Notes: generated by a model from the letters alone, not told the origin. Positions 1 through 6,251 are shown, counted from the first letter of the stretch. The stretch is DNA of 9,946 nucleotides from Calditrichota bacterium (GCA_003695285.1 RFIL01000531.1:1-9946); one strand, 5' to 3'. A program made the numbers and translations.

Positions 1-1
1 C

Positions 2-1282
2 TCATTCTGATAATCTGCTTAGAAATAGTTCTTCCAGAAACTGGCTTTGCTCCTCCACACTCCACCCCTCGGATAACAAACAGAAGGGAGGTAGAATCTG
101 GATTGTCACCTGACTCTTTGTCGGGAACTTCCTCCAGCGGGGCCAGAAGGTAAAAACGCCATCCAAAACAATGGGATATATTGCCTGGCGCGAAACCATC
201 AACACCTTGACCAGTCCCAATTTAAATTTCTGCATCGATCCATCCCAGCAACGTTCAGCTTCCGGGAACACTCCAACCCGAATCCCCTTTCTCAAAAGAG
301 AACGCATAATCCGAACAACATGCGGGTCATTTTGATATCGGGTGGTGGGGATAGCCATTGCCCATTTAAGAAATACTCGAGGTAACCAGTGGGAAAAGGA
401 TGTATTTTTGGTTAGAAATGCAATTTTACGATCGAGCCATGCTCCGACAATAAAGGGGTCCAGAGCACTTTGGTGGTTCACCAACACCACGCCACCCCTG
501 TCTGAGTTCCAGTGCTCCTTTCCGGATATGGTCACCCGAATCCAGACACTCAACACACATCTCAATAGAAAAGCAACCAGACCCATTATCCATCTTTCCA
601 GTAAATAGGGTTTCTCCTGGGAATTTTCATCCAGCGCTTTCCAATTCTGCCGGGAAGGCACAGGTGGTCGTGTTCTTATTCGAGGTTGAAATTCGATAAT
701 CTGCTTTCCCTCCTGAGCGTAATAGTCTTCCAACCACTTCCGGAAAAGCAATTCATACTTGAGAGGACTTTCCTGATGAAATTTAATCTGGTAATAAGGC
801 TGATTTCTAATTTTAAATTCCAGATAAGCATCATTGGTAGTCACACAGGTGAAATCCTCAATATCCCATCTCCAATATTTTTCCTTGCTGACAAATAGGA
901 CAAAATCAGGATAAAATAGCAAAAACCCCTCGCAAAGCTTGACCGGGATTTCAAAGGTTAGCTGATATAAATCATGGTATCCGGAGAATCGTAATTTTTT
1001 CTTTCCCTGACGAAGCAAGGCTTTCCCACTGACTCTGAGAAGATGATCCGTTGGCAAGGGGAACTTTTTGACGAGGTGAGAGGGAGAGGCAACGGAATGT
1101 TGAGCGATCTTCAACTGCTGTTGTAGGATATGATAATATTCTGCAGTAGTGGTTTCGTTCTCATTAAAAAAAATGTTTCGTGTGGACCACCGAATGGGAA
1201 TACCACAACTTTCACAGCGTCCATCAACAATTGAATCTTCAGCAAAACATTCTGGGCAAAGAAAAAAGAAGGAATGAGACAT
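2..1282 (-). CDS. PlsC-type acyltransferase with N-terminal zinc ribbon and unknown middle domain
   Basis: A 426-residue protein, complete with a TGA stop at 2-4. The C-terminal part (about residues 228-400) is a lysophospholipid acyltransferase domain: motif I NHQSALD (N269, H270, D275), motif II around IPTTRY (311-316), motif III FPEAER (339-344) and a motif IV-like IYPIVLDG (368-375). Such enzymes move an acyl chain from acyl-ACP or acyl-CoA to a lysophospholipid-type acceptor at the inner membrane. A hydrophobic stretch (231-248) could anchor it. The N-terminus has CPEC (9-12) and CESC (23-26), a four-cysteine zinc ribbon. Residues about 80-190 are rich in aromatic and beta-prone segments and could form a PH- or GRAM-like domain, but I do not recognise the family. 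Residues 199-215 are an Arg/Pro-rich linker. Ordinary PlsC proteins are about 240 residues, so roughly 200 are extra. Motif III has Ala where Gly is usual. The ATG has no clear Shine-Dalgarno. The substrate cannot be assigned. Confidence 0.85.
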   Translation of the reverse strand: MSHSFFFLCPECFAEDSIVDGRCESCGIPIRWSTRNIFFNENETTTAEYYHILQQQLKIAQHSVASPSHLVKKFPLPTDHLLRVSGKALLRQGKKKLRFSGYHDLYQLTFEIPVKLCEGFLLFYPDFVLFVSKEKYWRWDIEDFTCVTTNDAYLEFKIRNQPYYQIKFHQESPLKYELLFRKWLEDYYAQEGKQIIEFQPRIRTRPPVPSRQNWKALDENSQEKPYLLERWIMGLVAFLLRCVLSVWIRVTISGKEHWNSDRGGVVLVNHQSALDPFIVGAWLDRKIAFLTKNTSFSHWLPRVFLKWAMAIPTTRYQNDPHVVRIMRSLLRKGIRVGVFPEAERCWDGSMQKFKLGLVKVLMVSRQAIYPIVLDGVFTFWPRWRKFPTKSQVTIQILPPFCLLSEGWSVEEQSQFLEELFLSRLSE

Positions 1283-1590
1283 GAAAGTTACACTGGGTTA
1301 TGTTCAGGAATCGAGTTGGGTTGTCTTCCATTATGATAGCTATGATAGCTCATTAATAAAAGGCTCTTGAAAACAGGCTTCCATTGGAAGTATAACAAAT
1401 TGGTAACTATTCAGATTAGAACAAAATCTATCACGTTCATGGAGACACCGGCAAAATAAAAATCTAATACAATTCAAGTGCGAGTACAATACCTTAAATG
1501 CAGGTATCTTTCGTTGATTTTTATCCTCTTTTTCAGTATCTACGAGGTCTCTGTGGTTTAAGCTGAATCGAAACGGATAAAAATAGGAAA
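1283..1590. other. intergenic gap between the acyltransferase and the rplS operon end
   Basis: No convincing gene, tRNA or known RNA is seen here. Open frames are short and lack ribosome sites. The stretch must contain the promoter of the minus-strand acyltransferase, but nothing is strong. A TATACT hexamer (minus strand, 1389-1394) is the best -10 candidate and has no matching -35. A 9-bp tandem repeat TATGATAGC lies at 1332-1349. A possible decayed dispersed repeat lies at 1525-1560, described separately. Confidence 0.6.
1525..1560 (-). repeat. possible remnant of a dispersed 'ACCACAGAGAC' intergenic repeat
   Basis: Read on the minus strand, this starts with AAACCACAGAGACCTCG and continues through GATACTGAAAAAGAGG. 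The ACCACAGAGAC...GAG pattern resembles a palindromic intergenic repeat that I recall from many environmental bacterial genomes, often mis-annotated as short proteins. Only one imperfect arm is visible here. The identification is from memory of the pattern and is weak. Confidence 0.25.
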
Positions 1591-1623
1591 GCGTGGCAAA
1601 AACTCTGGAGTTTAATGCCACGC
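1579..1623 (-). terminator. intrinsic terminator of the ffh-rplS operon
   Basis: An 8-bp GC-rich stem, GCGTGGCA (1591-1598) with TGCCACGC (1616-1623), is extended by an inner AAACTC/GAGTTT-type stem and a tiny loop. On the minus strand it is followed by TTTCCTATTTTT (1579-1590 complement), an interrupted U-rich tract. It lies 26 bp past the rplS stop. There is no T-run on the plus-strand side, so it acts for the minus strand. Confidence 0.85.
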
Positions 1624-1649
1624 CAGTAGGGGTCAACAATTTGAAAGAG

Positions 1650-1994
1650 TTAACGGCGTTTTTCTTTGATTCGGGCTGCTTTCCCTTCCAGATTTCGGAG
1701 GTAAAACAGTTTTGCCCGCCGAACCCGACCAATTTTTTTCACCTCAATTTTCTCAATGCGGGGAGAATGCAGAGGAAAAATACGTTCAACACCTACCCCA
1801 TTCGAAATTTTACGAACGGTAAAGGTTGCGTTGATCCCACTTCCTCTCTTTTGAATGCATACTCCGGTAAACACCTGGATACGCTCTTTTCCTCCCTCTA
1901 CAACTTTAAAATGCACTGAAATGGTATCTCCAGCTTTAAATTGAGGAAGGTCGGATACTAATTGATTAGCAGTGACAACATTTAAAATATCCAT
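1650..1994 (-). CDS. rplS: 50S ribosomal protein L19
   Basis: A 114-residue protein of normal L19 length. L19 sits at the 30S-50S interface of the ribosome and helps form an intersubunit bridge. Family signatures are clear: FKAGDTISVHFKVVEGGKER (about 19-38), a GVGVERIFPLHSP block (67-79) and the basic C-terminal RRAKLFYLRNLEGKAARIKE (92-111). The ATG at 1992-1994 is preceded by TAGGAG, which overlaps the trmD stop codon 12 bp upstream, so translation is probably coupled to trmD. It is the last gene of the operon and is followed by a strong terminator. Nothing is abnormal. Confidence 0.97.
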   Translation of the reverse strand: MDILNVVTANQLVSDLPQFKAGDTISVHFKVVEGGKERIQVFTGVCIQKRGSGINATFTVRKISNGVGVERIFPLHSPRIEKIEVKKIGRVRRAKLFYLRNLEGKAARIKEKRR

Positions 1995-2006
1995 GGGTCT
2001 ATTCTC

Positions 2007-2726
2007 CTATTCCTGAGTTTCCTTCTTTTGCTTTTTAAGGTATTGTTGATATAAATCTTTTCTTCGTTCTTTAGTTCGTTGAATTCGTTGTTCCTTTCGC
2101 CACTGTTCGATGGCGCCATGGTTCCCGGAGAGCAATACTTCCGGAACCTTTAATCCCCGAAAATCTTCCGGCCGGGTGTAATAGGGACAATCCAGTAATC
2201 CATCCTGAAAAGAATCCGTGCGGGCGGACTGGATATCGCTGATAACTCCGGGCACAAGCCTCACAATGGCGTCGATCATCAATAATGCCGGTATCTCACC
2301 CCCGGTTAAAATAAAATCGCCAATGGAGATTTCATCAGTCACCCACACATCGATCACTCTTTGATCAATGGCTTTATAATGTCCACAGATGAAGACCAGA
2401 TGTTCAATCCCGGCAAATTCCTCGGCCATTTGCTGATTGAACAGTTTTCCCTGTGGAGTCGGGTAAATAATTCTGGAACGTTCCTGATCTTCAGTCTCCG
2501 CAAAAATCGATTCCAGGGCCTTAAAGAGCGGTTCCGGCTTCAAAATCATTCCCGGTCCCCCACCATAGGGAGTGTCGTCAATCGTTCGATGTTTATCAGT
2601 AGCAAACTGCCGCAAATCCTGTAAGTAAATCTCCAGTTGAATGCGTTTTTGAGCTTGCTTCAGAATGCTTTCGTTCAAAGGAGCACGAAGAATTTCCGGG
2701 AATGCCGTGATAACATCAATCCGCAT
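2007..2726 (-). CDS. trmD: tRNA (guanine-37-N1)-methyltransferase
   Basis: A 239-residue SPOUT-class enzyme that methylates N1 of G37 in tRNAs with G36, using S-adenosylmethionine, and so prevents +1 frameshifting. Visible motifs are DDTPYGGGPGM (50-60), the knot segment CGHYKAID (114-121), EISIGDFILTGGE (132-144), R156 and the catalytic Asp in TDSFQDGLLDCPYYTRP (D171), then KVPEVLLSGNH and a basic C-terminal helix that contacts tRNA. The knot reads CGHYKAID, whereas E. coli has CGRYEGID. A Lys therefore replaces a Glu (E116 in E. coli) implicated in catalysis. I recall CGHYKG as usual in Bacteroidota, so this is probably a lineage trait. The start abuts the rimM stop (TAG then ATG), a sign of translational coupling. 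Confidence 0.97.
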   Translation of the reverse strand: MRIDVITAFPEILRAPLNESILKQAQKRIQLEIYLQDLRQFATDKHRTIDDTPYGGGPGMILKPEPLFKALESIFAETEDQERSRIIYPTPQGKLFNQQMAEEFAGIEHLVFICGHYKAIDQRVIDVWVTDEISIGDFILTGGEIPALLMIDAIVRLVPGVISDIQSARTDSFQDGLLDCPYYTRPEDFRGLKVPEVLLSGNHGAIEQWRKEQRIQRTKERRKDLYQQYLKKQKKETQE

Positions 2727-3230
2727 CTACTCAATCATCCCTTCTATAAGTTGCACAATCATTTGTTTCCTGGTTAAATCCACTTTTTTAACAAATTCTC
2801 GTACTGCAGGGATTAAAATTTCTTTTCCGTTCTTACGAACCACATACACATCATTCCCGGTATGTTCCCACACCTCTTCCAGAACGCCCAGTTCATGACC
2901 TTCATTGTCAAAGACCTGTAAACCGATCAAATCATGAATAAAAAACGTGTTCTCATCTTCCAGCTCAATCTGCTGTTCCTGGGGAAGTAACAACTCCCGC
3001 CCCACCAGCTCTCGAGCAGCTTCGCGGGTATCCACATGGCGAAATTTTATCAACGAAAACTTCCTGCTGAGCCGGACATCCTCCACAATATACCCCCGAA
3101 CTCCTAAATCCGTATCCAGATAAAAAATTTTCACCCCCAGAAAACGTTCCGGTATTTCTGAATACGGTACAGCCTTGACATACCCCTTTAAGCCATATGG
3201 CGCAGCAATTTTACCAACAATAACATACAT
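2727..3230 (-). CDS. rimM: ribosome maturation factor RimM
   Basis: A 167-residue protein of typical length that binds S19 and assists maturation of the 30S head. The N-terminal RimM beta-barrel domain (1-85) opens with VGKIAAPYGLKGYVKA, the characteristic G-LKG motif. A PRC-barrel domain (about 95-165) contains IGLQVFDNEGHELG and NDVYVVRKNGKEILIPAV followed by EFVKKVD. The start ATG (3228-3230) is preceded by AAGGA at a 5-6 nt spacing. Its TAG stop directly abuts the trmD ATG. The 204-bp gap upstream, between khpA and rimM, is unusually long for this operon and holds a strong inverted repeat. Confidence 0.96.
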   Translation of the reverse strand: MYVIVGKIAAPYGLKGYVKAVPYSEIPERFLGVKIFYLDTDLGVRGYIVEDVRLSRKFSLIKFRHVDTREAARELVGRELLLPQEQQIELEDENTFFIHDLIGLQVFDNEGHELGVLEEVWEHTGNDVYVVRKNGKEILIPAVREFVKKVDLTRKQMIVQLIEGMIE

Positions 3231-3288
3231 AAATATCCTTACAACGGAAATCGGGTGGTCAGGCCTGGAAATTCTGATGGTTGTTATA

Positions 3289-3340
3289 GGTAACAGTGGT
3301 TATCCAAATCCAGTATTTACGGTGGAAAACCACTGTTGCC
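3289..3340 (-). repeat. inverted repeat (mRNA hairpin) in the khpA-rimM gap
   Basis: Perfect 10-bp arms AACAGTGGTT (3292-3301) and AACCACTGTT (3328-3337) enclose 26 nt. Two further G-C pairs lie beyond one mismatch (3289-3290 with 3339-3340). In the operon mRNA this forms a stable stem about 60 nt before the rimM start. There is no U-tract on the minus-strand side, so it does not look like an intrinsic terminator. A processing site, a stability element or a regulatory leader are possible roles. Confidence 0.7.
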
Positions 3341-3434
3341 CCGCTTTAGCCAGAAAACTCAAACAGCTACTTGTAACAAACCCTCAACAATCCTCCTACA
3401 CGAAGTGCAGGTAAAAGCAATGTTAATTTTAAAC

Positions 3435-3665
3435 TTATTCAAGAATTTCCAGTACAGCCCGTTTACCCATTTTGGCGGCAGCTGCGCTCAGCAGGGTGCG
3501 AATCGCTTTTGCGGTTTGTCCGCGCTTGCCAATCACCTTGCCCAGATCGCCATCACCCACTCGCAATTCATAAACGGTTACTCGCTCGCCTTCCACTTCG
3601 GTCACCTGAACTTCATCCGGCTTATCTACCAGATGTTTCGCAATGAATTCCACAAATTCTTTCAT
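3435..3665 (-). CDS. khpA: KH-domain RNA-binding protein KhpA (YlqC family)
   Basis: A 76-residue protein that is a single KH domain. The RNA-contact loop GKRG (46-49) sits in LGKVIGKRGQTAKAIRTLL, the expected GxxG between two helices. KhpA proteins bind RNA, often as a heterodimer with KhpB/Jag, and in Gram-positive bacteria affect cell size and division. The role in this lineage is not established by the sequence. An excellent ribosome site AAAGGAGG lies 8 nt before the ATG. Its position between rpsP and rimM is the same as ylqC in Bacillus. Both flanking gaps (129 and 204 bp) are long and each contains an inverted repeat, so its expression may be uncoupled from its neighbours. Confidence 0.93.
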   Translation of the reverse strand: MKEFVEFIAKHLVDKPDEVQVTEVEGERVTVYELRVGDGDLGKVIGKRGQTAKAIRTLLSAAAAKMGKRAVLEILE

Positions 3666-3723
3666 CGAGCAAACCTCCTTTAGAGTAGTTGGATTTGTAA
3701 ATTAGTAGGAGCTCTATTTTATT

Positions 3724-3758
3724 GAGCGTTCAGCCATAGGCATACCCCAATGAAGCTC
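3724..3758 (-). repeat. inverted repeat in the rpsP-khpA gap
   Basis: On the plus strand GAGCGTTCA (3724-3732) pairs with TGAAGCTC (3751-3758): eight pairs with one bulged G and an 18-nt loop. On the minus-strand side it is followed by an AT-rich stretch without a run of U. It lies about 60 nt before the khpA start. It is probably an mRNA secondary structure and is weaker than the one after khpA. Confidence 0.5.
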
Positions 3759-3794
3759 TCTAACAGGAATCCGTTCAAGCTTTTTATTGCAAGA

Positions 3795-4388
3795 TTATTC
3801 TTTTTTCTCTTCCTCAGAACCCTCATCTGATTCTTCGGCTTTCTCGGTGGAGGCTTCCGACGTCTCGGCGGTTTCCTCGCTTTTCTCAGTGCTTTCAGCA
3901 GTATCTTCTGCCGCCTCGGTAGAAGTTTCCTCAGCCACTGCAGGTTCTTCAACTGGAGTTGCTTCTTCCGTTTTCTCTTCCACTGGTGCTTCCACCGCTT
4001 CTTCCGTCTTTTCTTCCTTGACAGATTTTTCAGCTTCTTTTTTAGCAGCCAGTCGCTTTGCCCTTTCCAGTTGCAAAACTTCCCACTTCTTCATCTCTTC
4101 TTCAATTTTCTCTTCCGGCAACCCACGCTTCATCAGCTCAAAGCGCAGGGTAATCCCCTTCTTGCGAAGAAGACTCTTTACCGTATCTGTGGGAACTGCA
4201 CCCTGACTTAACCAATAGAGAGCTCGGTCTTCACTCACTTCCAGAGTAATGGGGTCTGTTAAGGGATTATAATATCCAATCTCCTCTATACAACGCCCAT
4301 CTCTTGGGCTCCGAGAATCTGCCGCCACAATGCGATAGAAGGGTCGTTTCTTTCGCCCTTTTCGACTCAACCTTAATTTTACAGCCAA
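3795..4388 (-). CDS. rpsP: 30S ribosomal protein S16 with a long acidic tail
   Basis: A 197-residue protein. Residues 1-83 are a normal S16: MAVKLRLSRKGRKKRPFYRI, ADSRSPRDGRCIEEIGYYNP, then the TDTVKSLLRKKGI helix. S16 binds 16S rRNA and is needed for 30S assembly. Residues 84-120 form a charged, helix-prone linker. Residues 121-197 are low-complexity Glu/Thr/Ser/Ala repeats, strongly acidic until a final EKKE. Canonical S16 is 80-90 residues. Long acidic tails are known in Bacteroidota S16, so the tail is probably real and lineage-linked. The start is TTG (4386-4388), chosen because it gives the exact MAVKLRL start and has GGAGG (4398-4402) 9 nt upstream. A 5-bp hairpin (4402-4414) touches this ribosome site. 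ffh ends 48 bp upstream. Confidence 0.95.
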   Translation of the reverse strand: MAVKLRLSRKGRKKRPFYRIVAADSRSPRDGRCIEEIGYYNPLTDPITLEVSEDRALYWLSQGAVPTDTVKSLLRKKGITLRFELMKRGLPEEKIEEEMKKWEVLQLERAKRLAAKKEAEKSVKEEKTEEAVEAPVEEKTEEATPVEEPAVAEETSTEAAEDTAESTEKSEETAETSEASTEKAEESDEGSEEEKKE

Positions 4389-4397
4389 CTTATTATT

Positions 4398-4402
4398 CCT
4401 CC
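4398..4402 (-). promoter_or_regulatory. ribosome binding site that fixes the TTG start of rpsP
   Basis: GGAGG on the minus strand lies 9 nt before the TTG codon at 4386-4388. The arms CAAAG (4402-4406) and CTTTG (4410-4414) form a 5-bp stem with a 3-nt loop, and that stem takes in the last base of GGAGG. Initiation could therefore be slightly sensitive to structure. Confidence 0.75.
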
Positions 4403-4436
4403 AAAGTTACTTTGTTATACGTGTTTTTGGCAATCT

Positions 4437-5762
4437 TTAAAATGGCAATCCGCCCGGCATAGCTCCCGGACGAAATTTCATTTTCTTCATTCGTTTCATC
4501 ATTTTTTTCATTTCATTAAACTGGCGCAACAACTGATTGACATCCTGCACCTTCGTGCCACTTCCCATGGCTATTCGTCGCCGACGACTGCCATTGATAA
4601 TTTCCGGACGCCGTCTTTCTTCCGGAGTCATGGAGTTAATAATAGCTTCTATCCTCACAAATGCACGATCGTCAACCTGCACCCCTCGCAATTGTTTGCC
4701 GATCCCGGGAATCATTCCCAACAACTGATCCAGGGGGCCCATCTTTTTTATTTGCTGGAGCTGATCGTAAAAATCTTCCAGGGTAAATTGATTTTTACGA
4801 AGCTTCTTTTCCAGCTTTTCAGCCTTTTCGACATCAATAGCTTCTTGAGCTTTTTCTACCAGCGAAACAACATCGCCCATTCCCAGAATCCGCGAGGCCA
4901 TCCGGTCGGGATGAAAGGCTTCGATAGCATCCAGCTTTTCCCCCACACCGATGAACTTAATGGGTTTTCCGGTAACCGCACGAATGGAAAGCGCTGCTCC
5001 TCCCCGGGCATCGCCATCCATTTTTGTTAATACCACACCATCAAAATCTAACCGCTCCTGAAACTGCTTGGCAGCATTTACAGCATCCTGACCGGTCATC
5101 CCATCCGCGACAAATAGAATTTCGTGTGGTTGAACCTCCTTTTTCAAACGCTCCAATTCCTGCATCATTTCTTCATCGATATGCAGGCGACCAGCGGTGT
5201 CAAGGATCAAAACATCGCACCCTTTTTCTCGGGCGGCCTTAATGGATTCTTTGCAAATTTTCACCGCATCATTGGATTCCGTAGAATAGACCGGAACCCC
5301 CAGCGACTCACCAATAACTTCCAGTTGCTTTTTGGCTGCCGGACGATAGACATCAGCCGCCACCAGCATGGGACGACGCCCACGCTTCCGGAGAAAATGG
5401 GCCAGTTTTCCACTAAATGTTGTTTTACCGGACCCCTGCAAACCACACAACATAATAATGGTTGGGGGAATTCCGGCAGTTTTTATATCGGTATGAGTCT
5501 CCCCCATTAACTGGACGAGCTCATCATGAACAATTTTGACGATTTGCTGGCCAGGAGTGACACTCCGTAAAACCTCCTCCCCCAAAGCTTTTTGCTGCAC
5601 CTCGTTCACAAACTGCTTCACCACCCGATAATTCACATCCGCTTCCAGTAGCGCGCGACGGATCTCTTTGAGAGAATCAGCAATATTCTTTTCGGTAAGT
5701 TTACCCTGACCGCGAACCTTTTTCAGGACCGACTCTAATTTCGTCGTAAGTTCTTCTAACAT
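4437..5762 (-). CDS. ffh: signal recognition particle GTPase Ffh (SRP54)
   Basis: A 441-residue protein of usual length. It binds signal peptides of nascent membrane proteins and, with 4.5S RNA and FtsY, delivers ribosomes to the Sec translocon. The N domain has ALLEADVN (37-44). The G domain shows GLQGSGKTT (107-115), DVYRPAA (137-143), DTAGR (188-192), TKMDG (246-250) and GVGEK (272-276). The M domain (about 300-441) has MGPLDQLLGMIPG (341-353, finger loop), the RNA-binding SRRRRIAMGSGT (392-403) and a Met/Lys-rich end. It is the first gene of the operon. The ATG at 5760-5762 has no strong Shine-Dalgarno, unlike rpsP and khpA, although GAACGG-like purine tracts precede it. A sigma70-like promoter lies about 60 bp upstream. 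Confidence 0.97.
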   Translation of the reverse strand: MLEELTTKLESVLKKVRGQGKLTEKNIADSLKEIRRALLEADVNYRVVKQFVNEVQQKALGEEVLRSVTPGQQIVKIVHDELVQLMGETHTDIKTAGIPPTIIMLCGLQGSGKTTFSGKLAHFLRKRGRRPMLVAADVYRPAAKKQLEVIGESLGVPVYSTESNDAVKICKESIKAAREKGCDVLILDTAGRLHIDEEMMQELERLKKEVQPHEILFVADGMTGQDAVNAAKQFQERLDFDGVVLTKMDGDARGGAALSIRAVTGKPIKFIGVGEKLDAIEAFHPDRMASRILGMGDVVSLVEKAQEAIDVEKAEKLEKKLRKNQFTLEDFYDQLQQIKKMGPLDQLLGMIPGIGKQLRGVQVDDRAFVRIEAIINSMTPEERRRPEIINGSRRRRIAMGSGTKVQDVNQLLRQFNEMKKMMKRMKKMKFRPGAMPGGLPF

Positions 5763-5824
5763 AACCGTTCATCGCCGTTCGTAAATATCCAGCTTTTATA
5801 GACCTTTTCCAATTTAACCTAACA

Positions 5825-5853
5825 ATATTAAAGATTCAAGACAGTTTTTGCAA
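5825..5853 (-). promoter_or_regulatory. sigma70-like promoter for the ffh operon
   Basis: On the minus strand TTGCAA (5848-5853) is separated by exactly 17 bp from TAATAT (5825-5830). Each hexamer matches four of six consensus positions. It would give a leader of about 55 nt before the ffh ATG. No mapping data support it. Confidence 0.5.
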
Positions 5854-5958
5854 TACCTTTTGTTCATTTTTTTGACAAACTTTAATTTAGAAACACTTTC
5901 TTTCTTTGCAAATATTTAATTTTATTTTTCACTTTAACTCTCCTGCAAAACTGCTCAC

Positions 5959-6026
5959 TTGTTACCTTTTAAATATAACAAATTTGAACTCTTAATTTGC
6001 CCCTTTTTTCTGTTACCTTTTTAAAC
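5959..6026. repeat. dyad and direct repeats upstream of the cytochrome
   Basis: TTGTTA (5959-5964) and TAACAA (5976-5981) form a dyad with an 11-bp spacer. The sequence TGTTACCTTTTAAA (5960-5973) recurs as TGTTACCTTTTTAAA at 6012-6026, 52 bp downstream. In AT-rich DNA such symmetry can arise by chance. The 14-base direct repeat, differing by one inserted T, is harder to dismiss and may mark paired protein-binding sites. Confidence 0.4.
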
Positions 6027-6117
6027 ATCGTGGGATACGAAACAAATTGTTCCCATTCATATTAACTCATTAATTTTTATTAATATAAGTTGTTTTATTC
6101 CCCCATTTAATATTTCA

Positions 6118-6134
6118 TGAAACGATCTGTTTCA
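6118..6134. promoter_or_regulatory. 17-bp palindrome, candidate operator of the cytochrome gene
   Basis: Perfect 6-bp arms TGAAAC and GTTTCA flank the 5-bp centre GATCT. The centre lies about 66 bp before the start predicted from the TATAAT box at 6180-6185, which fits an upstream activator site. A weaker relative, GAAAC-AAATT-GTTCC, lies near 6040-6054 with the same 5-bp spacing. The protein that binds is unknown. Confidence 0.45.
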
Positions 6135-6154
6135 CAACTAGATCAGTAAAACCC

Positions 6155-6185
6155 TTGTTTTAGTACCCCTCCGGGTTGGTATAAT
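6155..6185 (+). promoter_or_regulatory. promoter for the multihaem cytochrome gene
   Basis: A perfect -10 box TATAAT (6180-6185) is preceded by TTGTTT (6155-6160) with a 19-bp spacer, longer than the optimal 17. The spacer contains an imperfect dyad (6164-6181, TACC...GGTA with a CCGG centre). The predicted leader before the ATG at 6264 is about 70 nt. A long spacer with dyad symmetry recalls MerR-type promoters, but this is only a resemblance. Confidence 0.5.
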
Positions 6186-6251
6186 TCTTGATTATCTCCT
6201 TAGTGCATCCTGTGGAATGCGCATAATAATCTATTGTTAAATCAATCTATT

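Noticed and set aside
1332..1349. Tandem 9-bp repeat TATGATAGC
   Set aside because: Only two units in an AT-rich gap; could easily be a slippage product, and no array or function is suggested.
1340..1732. Minus-strand 130-residue frame crossing the end of rplS
   Set aside because: It overlaps rplS in another frame and runs through the terminator hairpin. It has no ribosome site or recognisable domain.
3365..3405. GGAGG followed by TTG on the minus strand after khpA, a possible leader peptide before the hairpin
   Set aside because: The TTG frame closes after six codons, spacing to the start is very short, and no attenuator U-tract follows the hairpin.
3719..3952. Minus-strand Lys/Arg/Pro-rich frame overlapping the end of rpsP
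   Set aside because: It is a shifted-frame reading of the same repetitive tail; composition comes from the GAA/GAG repeats and no family is recognisable.
3787..4206. Plus-strand open frame encoding a Ser/Ala/Val-rich protein opposite the S16 tail
   Set aside because: It is the antisense of a low-complexity Glu/Ser/Thr/Ala tail, which automatically lacks stops. It has no ribosome site and the sense gene is certain.
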